Counted from the first letter of the stretch, positions 18,915-33,900 are shown. The stretch is DNA of 64,000 bases from Echinarachnius parma (GCA_037951105.1 JBAMJV010003066.1:248001-312000); one strand, 5' to 3'. A program made the numbers and translations. The notes: a model not told the origin generated them from the letters alone.

Positions 18915-21900
18915 CTGAAATACAGCAAGGGCATGAATGGGAATAATAATTTATAACTAATAGGAATAATTGTTTAAAAACCTTGATATAAAATTAAGAT
19001 AGGTCTTTGGCAATTGATTTCATACCCATCTACATACAGATGTAACTGAAATATCACACAATGACAAATATAGCAAATGTGAAAAGAAACCTTAATCTGA
19101 TTGGTATTTTTTAATGCTAGTGAAAACAAATCTTCATACTAGGATTTTCCCCCTTTTATGGGATGAACCATAAGGCAGATCAAAATTCTACCCAAAGGCC
19201 GACTGGATATTATTAGGGCTCAACAAAGTAAACAATAAATGATTATCCACTGAAAATGACAAATGGACGGATAAACAACCAAGTCATAGACAACTTTCTG
19301 TCATTCTGGGGAAAATTACAAGTACCATCAGTTTGAGGACAGATATGACGTTTGCATTTTTGTTAATCCCTGGATTGTATTTGTAAAGTGCATACCTGTA
19401 TTCTGAGCATCATGCGTCTGTTGATGGTCTCCAGCTGCCTCTGTCTCTCCGCCACCTGCTTGATCCGGTTCTGCTCCTTCTGCATCTTGCGGATGTAGTC
19501 CACCGACGACTTGAGGATGGTCCCCTTGTTCTGCCTCTGGTCACTGCAGGAAAAAAACACAATTGTACTTGTTTGAGGACAGATCTCAAAGCAGGCCTCA
19601 AAACCTAGTATCTTTTTAAGCAAATGTGCAGTATATGAGTTACATTTTGGAGGAGCAGGCACCTTTCAATGCATGACAAACTAGATGGATCTTCGATTGC
19701 GCGCAATCGAAAATTATGCCTCCGCTATCACGCGATTTTAATATCAAGCCCTTATTAACATGCACTGATTTAATTTTTTTTAATATTTTGAGTCCTGTGA
19801 CCTTGACCATATGACCCCAATCTTTGATGGCTCCCTAAAAAACATTCAGGTACCAAGTTTGATTGAAATCTGACATTTAGTTCTTGAGATTTTGGCATTA
19901 CAAGCTTTTTTGCATGTATAATGAGTCCCGTGACCTTGACCTCAACCTCATGACCCCAACATTTTACGGCTACGTTGACTCTTTATGATACATTCAGGTA
20001 CCGAGTTTGATTGAAATCTGACATTCAGTTCTTGAAATTTTGCCATTACAAGCCATTTTCGCATACATATTGAGTCCTTGAGACCTTGACCTTTGACCTC
20101 ATGACCCCCCAAATCTAATCAGATCAGTGGCACCCCGATATGTACACTCATAGCAAGTTTGAAATTGATCCGTCAACCGGTTCTTGAGATATCGCAAGAA
20201 CGAGGCATTTTTGCGCATACATCAAGTCCTGTGACCTTGACCTTTGACCTCATGACCCCTAAAATCTAATCAGATCATTGTCACCCCAACATGTACACTC
20301 ATACTAAGTTTGAAATTGATCCGTCAACCGGTTCTTGAGATATCGCGAGAACGAAAACGGGACGTACGTACGGACGGACGTACGTACGGACGTACGTACG
20401 GACGGACGGACGGACAACCCGAAAACATAATGCCTCCGGCCACTTCGTTGGCGGAGGCATAAAAACAATTGTATTTATTTGAGGATGGTCCCCTTGTTCT
20501 GCTACAGGTCACTGCATGACAACAAAATTTGTATTTGTTTGAGGTCAGATCTCCATATGAAATGGATCTGATGGAAAATGTGCATAGGAATTTGGAGCCA
20601 TTCAGCTCCACCAAATTAATAGAGAATGATAACTCGATGGCCTTTCCCTAACTTAGTTGTGCAAAGGTTAAAGTAACTTTATACAGGTCAATGTTCTTTC
20701 CCTAACTTGGTTGTGCAAAGGTTAAAGTAACTTTATACAGGTCAATGTTCTTTCCCTAACTTGGTTGTGCAAAGGTTAAAGGTACATTTTCCCCAACATA
20801 TAATCACCTTTGATTATGTTCTCTAAACGTTAAAACACAATTTCATGCAAATACGACCAACATTGGCCTTTTGAGCAAGGGATGAGCATCATTCAAAGTC
20901 ACTCGCTGTACGGGATAATCCCATTCATCGCGAACACCATGGAGGCTGCCATTGGTGTTTATGAAACTCGGATCGCTCTATGATGTGATGTCAAACCAGA
21001 ACTACTCTTTTTGTTGGCTCACGTTTGGCCTTGTGTTTGTGCACAAACCCGCGAGCTGCGAGAGCTAACAAAAAGAGGCGGAGCTTGTTTGTTCGGGTTT
21101 GACGTAGCATTTCGGCGCGAACAATTACAAATCCGGGTTTCAAAAAATATAATGGCAACCTCCACGCGATACGCTATACGCGATGAATGGGATTAGCCCA
21201 TACAGCGATTGACTTTGAATGATGCCCCTCCTTTGTTCAGAGGGCATATTTGCATGAAAATATGTTTTAATGTGTAGAGAAATTAATCAAAGGTAAATAG
21301 ATGATGGGGAAACTTTCCCTTCAAAGTAACTTACGGGTCAATGTTCTTTGGGATGAGTGTTCCTAGCTCCTTGATGCGGTCGTTGATGTTGAATCTTCTC
21401 CTTCGCTCAACTGTAAGATAATTATCAGGAGAAAACAAGATGATAATGGATATAAATTATAATAAAGTAAACACAAGGGATTTTGTGAATACAGGACAAG
21501 TAATTTTATAAACTACTTTTCATTTACCTGGTATTGCCAAGATATTAAGCAAAATAAACTACTTTCTTGTCTTGCAAGATATAAAGCAAAATACCTAATT
21601 AGACCCTGCTAACAAAGTTTAATCCCGTCAGCCTGAAAGATTGCCAAAGTGAGCCAAACATTGCCAAACATAGCAGCAACTAATTCATGCAAAGTGGATT
21701 CTTCATGTAAGTATTGAATTACATTTATTAGGAATAGGTTAAATAGAATACCTTGCCTCAAGGTTATAAGAAAAGGAACACGCATATATATTTTAATATC
21801 TTACTGAATCAGTCTATCGGATGCGAGTGGGGGCAAATTAATAAATAACATTAAAAAATCATGATCAAATCTGCCAGCAAGAACTCACTCATGTTGTGGT

Positions 21901-24900
21901 TGTCCTTCTTCTGGCGTTCCTTGTTCATGGACCGCATCTGGTCGTCGGAGAGGGACAGGGGTTCAGACTTGACCTGGGGCAGGTCAGGGGGGCATGAGTT
22001 GGACTGCTGGTTGGTCAGGAAGGGAGCCATCTTACTGGTGTTGAAGGGTGAGTCGGGATAATTCTGTGTCACGGGCATCTACAGGGTGGAAGGCAAAGAG
22101 ATAAGAAAGAGAAATTGTTAATGGTGATATCTGACATGTTTCGGTAACGCAGTGAAAGAGGGTTGATTGAACTGAGTGTATTAAATATCATAGGCTGATC
22201 AGATACAATTATATTACACTGTAACTAGTACAACAAGGATTGCTAGTTGGTCTGGAACATCTTGCTCAAGTCCTTATAAACCCTGAGTGAAGAAACCCTT
22301 TCCTAGTGTAGTCATATTTCAGGAATCGATTGAATATATGATCCATAGAAAATAAAACAATTATCAATAATAATCAATAATTATGTTTTTACATAGGATG
22401 AGTAAATAGTAAGAACTGACAGTGTTTGGCACGGAGAGTTTGTTGGGTTCCTGTAGGTACTGAGTGAAGAAAACCTTTTTTTAGTGTTGCAAAATTTCAC
22501 GAATAATAACAAATAATAATAATGTCATTTGGATGCAGTGCGAGTGTAATGAAGAGTTTGGGTTCTTCAGGGTAAATACTGAGTGAAGGGACCTTTTCCT
22601 AGTGTAGTAAAATTTCAGGAATAATCTATAATTATGCAAATGGTAGGAGTAAATGGTGAATACTGACCGACGTTGGCATGGGTGAAGGACTATTTTCCTA
22701 TTGTAGCAAAAATTAATGAATAATCCATGATAATAATTATTAAATAAGTACATGTAAGTTTTTTACATAGTACGAGTAAGCGGTGAGTAAACTGACCGTG
22801 TTTGGCATGGCGAGTTTGTTGGGGTCCTGCAGGTACTGAGTGAAGGAGTCGTCTCCCAGAGCCGACTCCAGATTGATGACTTCATCCAGAATATCATCCA
22901 CCTGAGGGAAAGGGTGAAACGAAAAACACAAACACAAATAAAACATTGCAATCTTGCATTCACATATTTTGGTACAACTACAGCAAATTTCACTACAAAT
23001 TAACACTCTTGATTAAACCGGCTTGTGGCTATTCCTTTTTTGTGCGTATGTTCTATAAACAAAGCTAAGCTGGATATATCTCAAGCTCTGTCCTCTTTAT
23101 TTTATAATGAAACAACTTCAATTTTCTCACACAATTCTCCAATGCCCTGATGGACTATTCTGGCACTATCCGTGGATGGCATAATCATCCCCACAAATTT
23201 GTTATGTTTTCCAAATTTCCATGTACGAATTCTACTATGTATATACGCTAGCTTGAATTCTGTTGAATTACAACAATGTTTAAATTAGAGAACACAATCA
23301 TAACATTTGTTTGCTTTGTGGTAACACACACCTCAAACATGAAACATGATATCTAGTATTAAAATTATATTTTCCCCACGATTCAACCTAAATGAATAAA
23401 CCAGACAAATTTGTATTTGAACTGCAAGCGCAAATAGCTGTTGACTCTGCAGTATGAGTATTTGGGGAGGGGGAAAGATGAATAGTCACAGTCTACTCTG
23501 AATAGAAAAAAACTCATGAGAAATTCAATCCTTTGGAAATAAAATGATTAAAATGAATCCTACTTGTGACTTCTTTTAATGGTTGGCATAATATCTAGAA
23601 AGAGGTCTAACTTTCTAAACCCTCACTTCTCCTATGTATGCCTTTAAAAAAAGGAACACAACTATACAATATATACAATTCTTTGAATACATATGATAAC
23701 CCCCAATAATTTGCGTGCCCCCCCCCCCCCCTCAGACAGACCACGCTAGGCCACTGAGCCTACATGTATCATGCGTGACAGTGTTCGATCCAGACATGAT
23801 GTGCATGGCTAATCAAGCGAGGCATGGCACAGCTGCCAGCACAAGATACAGCACTATGTATGAGTTACAACGTTGATATGTAACTGATACAATCGTAGCG
23901 TGCTTTCACATATTTTGCATACAATTTATGAAAAAAATGGGACATATTTTCAATTCCCTTTTTTTGTTTCATCATTAAAAAAAGATAGGAAAAAACATTA
24001 ACGTGGATTAAAGAGTGAATAAAAGAAATATGTTTTGTATCACACACATACAAGCTTAATTTTGATAAAAGGCATATTCATTTAAACAAAATTGTGTAAT
24101 CTTTTTGTCTGATAAAATTGTTAAATGTAATAAAAAAAAAAAATAACCACAGTTCTACAAAATTAGAATTGAACAAATTCCCCAAACTTATTTTTCTTTA
24201 TCAAATTGATTTCTCTCTACACTGGAAGACAATAGGAAATCCTTAAAAAAAAGGATCTTATTCAGAAAACAAGTGAAGAAAAATGTGCATAACACACTGA
24301 GTACCATGGAATAAATATTGTTAGATGACTCTATGGGATTTTCAATATTCGGGGCTGATTCGGTTAAGGGCTTTATTAGGAATATCATAACAGGAAGGGC
24401 GCAACAGAAATGAAAGCGAAAGGACTATACATGTTTGTACAGAGTTGTGATTCTGATAAAAGATTAATTGCAAAATGCCCACTATGCTCTGACTGTGACC
24501 TATGTTCATGCTTTTACATCATGAACATGATCAGACTAGAGGGTTAAGCAAAAGTAGAGTGGACAATCTTGTAGTGGCTCAATGAAATTAGATGTGTAAT
24601 GTGTTTAAAAATAGAAGAAAATGAATGAAAATGTAGAAATAGAACAACAATGTGGAAATGGTTACAATATTACACAAAAAGTCACACAAAATTAACACAA
24701 ATGGAAAATGGAGATACTGACATGTGTTTCAATCAAATCAAATTATAAAGTAAGATGATGAACAAATATCAAATACTTACAATAAATATGAAAAGTTTTC
24801 TCACAAAAGAGACAAGTATTTACCTCTTGAAACATGAGAAGATGCATTTATACCGAGTTCTGTTCCAAAAGCTCTCCAAAAGTTGGTGTACAGTATTATA

Positions 24901-27900
24901 GAAACTTTGCAAAAACCCTGGTACTCCTAATCCCATAAAGACATTACTGTGACAATTCACCCAGAGAGTTTGTGTTGTGTGATTTATTTTCTCTAAAAGT
25001 TTTAGACATTGATCCAAAGTACAATTAACAGAGGACCAAAGTACAATTAACTTCCTCCATGAAGGTTACCATATTGGGATCAAGGGGAAATAAAAATCAA
25101 GTAAGATGATAATCAAATATTGAATATTTACAATAAATATGAAAAGTTTTCTCACAAAAGAGACAAGTACATGTATTTACCTCTTGTAACATGAGAAGAT
25201 GCATTTTTACAGAGTTCTGCTCCAAAAGCTCTCTAAAAGTTTGTGAACAGTGTTATAGAAACTTTACAAAAACCCTGGCACTCCTAATCCCATGAAGACA
25301 TTACTGTGACAATTCACCCAGAGAGTTTGGGTTGTGTGATTTATTTTCTCTAAAAGTATTAGACATTGATCCGCGGAGGACCAAAGTACAATTAACTTCC
25401 TCCATGAAGGTTACCACATTGGGATCAAGGGGAGATCAACATTGACATCTATTATCTCATTATACACCCAATGTTTTGATTTACTCCATGATAAAATTTC
25501 CCCTGAAATGTCTAAAATGTCTAGCTAGTCAACATTGACATCTATTATCTCTTTATTCACTCAATGTTTTGATTTATTCTGTGATCAAATTTCCCCTCAA
25601 TTTCTGAATTACTGTATATCAACTCCAGTGGCCTGATCAGAATATCAACTTGTTTTTATGTTTAGCCCAACTTGTGGTTGAAGAAAAGCAAAACTTCTGT
25701 TTAGTCTACCACTGACGAGTAAGACAGTTCAATACAGCTTGCTCTAAAATGGGTCAGATAAGCGCTGAATTCATACTGACACTAGCCATACAAACGGGAA
25801 CTACTGTCCAGGTCCCTGATAACGATATCTAATAGCTCAATTACTAGAGGCAAATTAAGTGAAAATGCGTTGACAGTTGTACAATCAACTAAAGATAGGG
25901 CTACAAAACCGGGTTAATATGTTGGAAATACAGGTATATACTTTTTGTCAGCAAAATTGCAGTGGAGTGGCAATTTATTTAAATTCTGAACATGCCAGGT
26001 TCATATTTAAATAGAAATTACAGTCACATGGTATCTGGGGAAAATGATTGTTATAATTAAAGGCCATTCCACAATTATAGCATTAATTAAAAAAAAAACA
26101 TGACAAGAGAACGGGAAATGAGAAGTGCTTTATTATTAACAGAAGGGACAGCAATATATGAATGCATGGCAGGCAATCTTGTTGTGGAAAATGGCTGTTT
26201 CAGTTGATAGTGCGATGTGAAGAGAGATAGCAGACATTTAATTGGAGGAAACAACAACTAGTAAGCAGTGATTTAACTATCAATAGGATGGCAGACATTT
26301 GCTTGACATCTGTCGATGTTGACAGAGGAGGGGCTGTTACTGCAATTTAATGGACAGTAAAATAATGCAGATGAGGGGGGGGGGGGGGGGGGGTTGACAT
26401 CATTTAGAGATGAGAAGTCACAAATCTTTATCAAACTGAAAGTTAAACCACATCAGATGGGGCACATACGGAGGTGACGACATCTAAATAAGAAGTCACA
26501 AATCTACATCTGACCCATAGTAAAACCACAGAGAGGATAGGGTGGGGGGACTGGATATGGATGAGGTGTGGCAAACAACACAGGGATGTAGTTGACAACA
26601 AAGGGATGGGAGCACACAATTAACAGTACTGAATCTGACAAGCAATACAATCTACATTCGACCAATAGTAAAACCACAGAGGGGATAGGATTTGGGGGAT
26701 AGGGTTTGGGGGAGGGGGACTGGATATGAATGAGGTGTGGGAAACAGCAAGACGAGGGGAAACAACACAAGGATGCAGTGACAACAAAGGGATGGGAGCA
26801 CACAATTAACAGCACTGAATCTGACAAGCAATAAAATCTAACAGTGATAAGGGTGAAACAGGAGGGCGGGAAGACACAATCAACAGGACGGGCTGAGGAC
26901 CCAGGATGATCCGTTTCTTGTACGTTCAGGATTCGCACTCACATCCTCGAACATGGATAGCCACGTGGGACTGACCAGTTCTATCCTACATGGTTACTTA
27001 AAGTGATCCATTATTACTTCAGACCATTTTTCCAAAAGTGATTCTTGAGACTTCAATCATACACCAATAATCATTGTAAGATTATTCTGAATGATGTATG
27101 AAAGTTTCATAGAAAAAGAACACTGTTTACCTGTAGAGACAATCAATGTTGGATTTTATCTCCTACTGTTCATTGATTTTGACTACAATCAAAAAGCCAG
27201 GACACTTTTTATTCTATCAAAAATATATCAAAAATTAGGGAAAACATTCAAAAAATCAAAACCCATTTCATTCTTCTTCAATGACCAGGAGAGGTAACAG
27301 TCACAAAGGTTTGTCCTTCAATGTCTGCCTTCTGTGACCAGACCATTATTTGAGACATGACGCATGGTGCCGTGACAGGGTGATAGGATCTGACGTACAA
27401 AGGGTTAATTGTACAACAGTGATGGAGATGATTTCTCATTTTTCTTTACATGATCAAAGAATTTTTGTTTTGTTTTGAGGAGCACATGAACTTCTTAATT
27501 TTTCTTAGGTTTTTAAACTGTGATTTATGAATTTCACAAGAGATACAGTATACAATTTTGTAAAGAAATAAATTGTCTTCTCAACTTTTGTGATACAGCC
27601 ATGAGTATGTTGGGAAGCACATACTGTTTCCTGCTTGATATCAAAAGATACTTTGGCTTTACCTCATGTAGTGCTCTTATTTGCCACAAGAAAACTAAAT
27701 GCTATCTCTCAACATAAACATAATGACGTTTGGCACACCAGTTGCAACTGGAAGCCATTGAGTCTCTAGCTGGACATCATATAATCCTTCACTATTATAC
27801 CTACAAAAATAATGGTAACTATAAACAAATCTTGATCTTTGAAGAGTAGGGTGTGCTTAAATACACTTGTCTAGCCTAAATTCAGTGCTTCGAAACATGT

Positions 27901-30900
27901 TTTAAGTAAATAATTTGTCTTGATGAACTATAGCCCCAAAACACATTTCAAAATGAAGAATCAGGGCTTTAAAATGTATTTTAACACACCAACAGATGAA
28001 GAGCATTCCACTCACCTCTTGTGATGTCGACATGGGGCTGTTTGGTACACTGGACTGGGAGCCATTGAGTCTCCTGCTGGAGGGTGACTGGGAGGAGGCT
28101 GCGGAGGACACCATGCCAACGAGATGGTGGTTGGGGTTGTTCTGGTTGGTCAGATACTGCTCCACCTGACGCCTCTGGTTCTGCTGCAGATGGAAGCGGG
28201 TTGGGTTCTCTAGTTTGGTGTTCACCTGTAGCATAGGAGTAAGACAGAGGAGAAGGGAAAATTAGCATTTTAAATGATGTAATAGGTAGATGGATACTGA
28301 ACTGGGAACTGGAGACAGAATATCAAATTTATGTGGGGTCAGTTCTGGTTGGTCAGGTACTGCTCCACCCTGATGCCTCTGGTTCTGCCTCAGATGGAAG
28401 CGGGTCAGGTTCTCAAGCTTAGTGTTCACCTAGAGACAACAAGAACTAGAAAACAGAATAGATCATAAGTGACAGACAGACCTGATAAGAAACAGAATGT
28501 TCTATTATACTTAATTTTATGGCTAGGTTTGTTTTGGTTGGACAGGTACGGCTCTACCCGACACCCCTGGTTCTGCTGCAGATGGAAGCGGGTTGGGTTC
28601 TCTAGCTTGGTGTTCACCTAAACACAATAAGAAAGGAAATGGAGACAGAAGCATTTCAAGAAATCATCTTCTAAGAACTAAAAAGGTGATTGATTTAAAC
28701 TGATCTCCAAGAAATGATGGAATAACACTTCTTATAGTCAAGTGGGCCTGTTCCATGTTTTAAGGAAGGTACATTTTCACCTGATGTATCTGATTCTGCA
28801 AACAGAAAGGAAGAAAACAGATAAGAACATTAGTTTATCATTCCATCTGATTGCATGTATTTTCATTATATGTGGAGTTGGTTTTGGTTTTACGGATACT
28901 GTTCCAACTGTTGTCTATAATAAAACGGCTCCGGTAAATTCAGTAACGTGATTGGCTAATTCCGATCATGTGGGCATTGATTACTTTTCACCAACTGCAC
29001 AACCGTGCAGAAACTGCGCAACCATCATGCCGATAGTGCGCAACCATCGTGCCGAAGGTGTGCAACCCGTGACGTCACAATGCTTGTTTACATGTAGTTT
29101 GTTTGTTTCTACCGAAGAAAAAACTTGCGAAAGAGATCGGGGAAAAGGATGGAAAATGACTCGTTTTGTAAACTATATATAAAGTTGTGAATAAATTATT
29201 GGCAGTTTCGTAAATAATATGGTATGTGGTTTGATATTGTTAAGTTTAGGAATGGAAATGCATACATCCCTTTGATAATTCTCACTTTTACGGACAATTT
29301 TTCGGCGATTTCGCATCGGACTGAATTTGGTCTGCTAAGCTGCAGAGTCAAATTCAGTCAGCGAGTAGTGATGATGAATGATGCAAATTTAAAATAAATT
29401 CCCACTCTAAAGAGTAGATTGTAGATTATAGTGGCAAGTCTGTTTCAAATAGTCCAGCGATCATAAACAATTCCGTGGTTGAGCTCGTTTTATAAAACAG
29501 ATAATACACGTTCTTAATTATCATGCATCAGTGTTAATGCAATGCACTCTCGGTTTTGTCAGATGGTGCGTATGTGCACTCGGCTTGCGCCTCGTGTGAT
29601 GCGTACATCTGACACAACCTCGAGTGCGTTGCATTTACAGAATGCACTCTAGAACGTGCATTATCTGTATATAATTCTACAGGACTATAGGAGTCATTGA
29701 ATGGAAGTGATTTTATATAATTACAGAAAATGTCCAGATTTCAGTATTTGTGAAGTGTATTCAAGATAAATAAAAGGACCGTTTTGAATCAGAAAGACAA
29801 AATGAGAATTAAAACGAAAGGAATAATAAGTTATAAGGTAAGTGAACACAGTTTCTATTCTAAAGAAAGATTAGAAGTAAACATATCCCGGATCATGTAC
29901 CATTGTTCAACCTTCAGAAAAATAAATTAATAGATAAGAATATTAAACTATCCAAAAAAAAACTTTCTCTTTCTAAAAGGAAAAACATTAAGAAACTCTT
30001 CAAATGGACTAAACATAAGGCCAATCATTTAATCAATCAGATGATATGGAAAAAAACACCAGGAAATGACAGGACAATTTGTATTTTTTTTTTTTTCCCT
30101 CTGATATGTATGAAAGGCGTTCATTCTGTTTCCGTTGATATTTGAAGATATTATTGGGGGAAATTTAATTTGTTTTTCTCAGAGGTGAACTCTTGTAAAT
30201 AGGGAGGTTAAATTTGTTTTTCTGTGATATGCAAGGGGAAAGTTTAATTTGTTTTTCTCAGAAGTGTACTGTAATATGACCAATTGCAGAAAAACAAAGA
30301 GGGAATTTAAAAGTGTTTTTTTTTTGTGATTTGCAAGGAGAGGTTTAATTTACTTTTTTTTCAGTGGTGTACAGTAAATGGGGATTTTTAAGTTTGTTTT
30401 TCTGTGATATGTCATATTAGAGTAAAAGTGAAAGGGGGAGTTTAAAGTTGTTTTTCTGTGATATGTCATGTCAGAGTGGAAGCGAAATTGGAGGCGTGAA
30501 GATGGACATGGGGAATATGCCAGGAAGCATGGTCTGTCTGCCACTGCGGTCCACCAAGGGCCTTCCTGTCCTCGTTAATACCCGCTACTCATTAACACTA
30601 GCCCCTACGGCAACCTGGACTGCCTTGTTTGAAAAATCCATGGAAATAATGATTTCAAAGACAAGAGGCTACTCGCAAGAGAGGTGGCTACAAGCCTTTT
30701 TAACAAGGATTACGAGTTTATGATTGCTCTCAGTAGACAAAAATGAAAATGGGATAGGTATGGCACTCATGTTAGTTCAGTTGTGCGGGGGTATGCCTAA
30801 CTGTTTGTAACTCAAGTAATACGGAAATGCAATCATCGGGAAAACTGACAGGGGCCCTGTAACATAACGATTCATGATTAATTGTACAATCAATTATCTG

Positions 30901-33900
30901 GTTGCATGATTAATTGAGAATCTTCTTTAAATGGGGCCCAGATGTACCTTAAATTAATGAAAATGAGCAGAGAAAATTGGACTTTGCCAAGAATACATTT
31001 TGTGACAAGGAAAGATTAAACTCTACCTAACTTATTACAATGGAGGAAAAACATTCATGTCACTGAGCTGACCTAGATAGTCCCGTTTATTTTAACCACT
31101 GAGCCTGGCTTTGGATTCATGCATGATGCAGGTACCATACGAAAACCACTGAACATTTGTAGGGGATTCTTGCAAGTTTCTGTGGTTTAGAATCCTGTAA
31201 GCCAGGTATCCACACAACATTGAGTCATGTGCCGGTTTTAGCCTTTACGTTAGCCCTGCGCCGTCCCTAGCCCCACCACTAGGGCACCAGCCTGATCAGT
31301 AGACAATGACTTAATCCCCCGTTTCCTGTCAGAACAGGCCGGCCATACACAGGCTGTCCATACACAGGCCGGCCATATACATGGCAGGACCAAACGCAGG
31401 ATCTCTTTGGGTGTCTAGACTAGTCAAGCTGGGGGACTTGCTGTAACTAGGGTGCTTGGACTGTTTGCAGAGCAACACAAATAGCAGAGAGGGAAAAGGG
31501 ATGCCACTTAAATAATGAAAAGACTTTAAAAATGGTATCCAGTTTCATTCATAAATGGACACGACCTACATTTCAAGGAAAAGGAAAAGTGTGTATCGAT
31601 TTTATTATCAGCGTTTTTAGGAGCTAAACAAAACAGTTAGAAAAGGTGAGAGGAGGACATTTCTGACCTGTATAATAAAACTCTCGTTCTGTGACTAGTA
31701 CAAAAATATATTGATGTATCAGTGTTTTAGGGGCTAAACAAAACAATCAAAAAAGCTGGGGGAAGGATAAATGGTATCATTGTATAAGCTCTGGTTTCAA
31801 AAAGGAAGGATGGGATGACAAATTTCACCAACAATTTTCTTTTCTTTATTTCTCTAATAACTTTCCGCTTTTCCAAGAAACCATCAGACTGCCCATAGTC
31901 TAGATACTACCATAATTGATATAAGGACACATGGTTGAATAGACTCATTTCCTCCCATTTGAGAAGATAATAAATGACACACTTTCCAAAACCACAAACC
32001 TCCGAATTGAAAAGGATCAAATTTACAAAGTGCTCATATATTTCAGATACCTCACAGATAACAGACTGTAAAATAAACATTAATGATTAATGCAATAAAC
32101 TCTACACTATCTACTTTCGCAGTCACACTGTTCAAAGAAGTCAAATTTGCAAAGTATTCTCAATCCGGTAGAATTATTCTTGGTAAAAATTACTAATTAA
32201 GATGAGAAAGTCAATGTCAACGGCTGTCCAAAATAGCTCTGCATCGCTCGACCTCCTTCAAGATTATTATTAAAGCTATTGTCTTTTAGGGTGTGTGAAC
32301 TCTGCGTGAACCATTACAAGGTGTCCAATACAACTTGTTTTTTCCTGTCAAAATGCCCCCGCTAATCCCGCCTCAATGGCTTTGCCCCGATGATGAGCCC
32401 TCAGTCATCCCAAGACCTAAGCTGTGTTCTTAGCGCAGCGCCTGCTAGGGGTGGGCGTTGCCTCCACAAGCAGGTTAAGATAGGTCATCAAGACCTTGGC
32501 GCTTTAATCCCGCCGCTTGACAAAGATGTTGTCCCACGTCAAACACAATATCCTCTCACCCAGTGTCTTCTGCTCGGGCAGCGAGCAAAGTGGATTAAAG
32601 GTGGGAAAATCCCTGACCGTGAACTATGCCCTGCATTAGGGCACAAGTTCATAATTATACTATGATGCAAGTTCCCTTTCCCAGTTCCCTTCCCTTTACT
32701 GTCGTAGTTATTAATAATTAATACAAAAATGAACAAAGAAAATTGGGATTCACAAGGAATCCAACCTGAGATCTCTGGATTATATTAGGCCAGTGGTTTA
32801 ATCACTGAGCTAGAGAGCACTGGTGTTGGTTTCTGGAAACTCTCTTTAATGGTGTTTCTAATTATCAATAATACAAATTTCAATCATCACTGATACTAAG
32901 TTCATAACCATATTATTGTATGTAAAAAGAAGTGGATCAAGAAAAGTTCTGTGTGAACTGATTGTATTGGTACTGTGGAACACGACTTTTAAAATGCACT
33001 ACTAACTGTTTTTCCATGAGCTTTAAAACAATCATTATGCATATACATGGCATTATATTTAGGAATTACACATAGCAAACTATATGAGCAATGTAAAGTA
33101 TACAAGCAATGTATTTATCTGATTCTGTTACAAGATGTTTAGTCTCGTAGCTTCGAAAATATAAAACAAAGATTAAAAATTAAATGCTTACAGTAGCTTG
33201 TGAAACCCCATCAAAAGTGGTGCATTAGCATAATAGACCAATTAATTTTGACGAAGAGGAAATAAGTTAAGTCTTAGTCAGAGAAAGTGGGAAGGGGTCC
33301 AATAACCTGTTCCTACTTGCATGTTCTTGGTGTTAATGTGTCAATTTGTGGGAGAGGAAAAGCAGCCACAGAAGTAATGGCAGCATAATTTTGAACTTTT
33401 GACCACACAGCAACATCCATCATAAATTGTGTATAAATACCTTGAACAATATCATTATGAGTATTGCTGCCATCTTTTTTTGGAACAGTTAATCACCATT
33501 AGAACAAATTGACACAAAAAATTAAATTAAAGAGTTTCCATTTTTATATAATTTTCCTAACCATCAAAATGTGACAAAAAACTTCTTAAAGATGTGCATC
33601 AAATCAGGGTTCTTTCATTTCATAAAATAGTTGTCAGTATTAATAAGTTATATTTGTTTGATGAATGCATTGTTTGTAGAGTTCTATGAATAAAGAGGCC
33701 CTATAATAGCATAAGTAATTCACCAAATCCAATAGAGTTTAATGATAAATGAAAGCATTGTATTTTTTAATAGAATGGAGAGAATCAAGAAATGCAGGAA
33801 TCAGAAATAGCGCAAATGATCCAGCAGTAGAACATGACTTCACATGGCATCAAGAAAGGTTTCCGTAGCCCCTGGTTGAATCCCCCCTGGAAACAATCCC

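Noticed and set aside
26504-26938. 144-codon minus-strand ORF with repeated peptide blocks
   Set aside because: The peptide repetition reflects DNA tandem duplication in the intron.
28952-29182. Plus-strand ORF in a CpG-rich intron patch
   Set aside because: Built from repeated TGCGCAACCATC units; no start context, splice sites or family.
32744-32820. Functional tRNA gene
   Set aside because: A and B boxes are present but the acceptor stem does not pair and the D arm is damaged.
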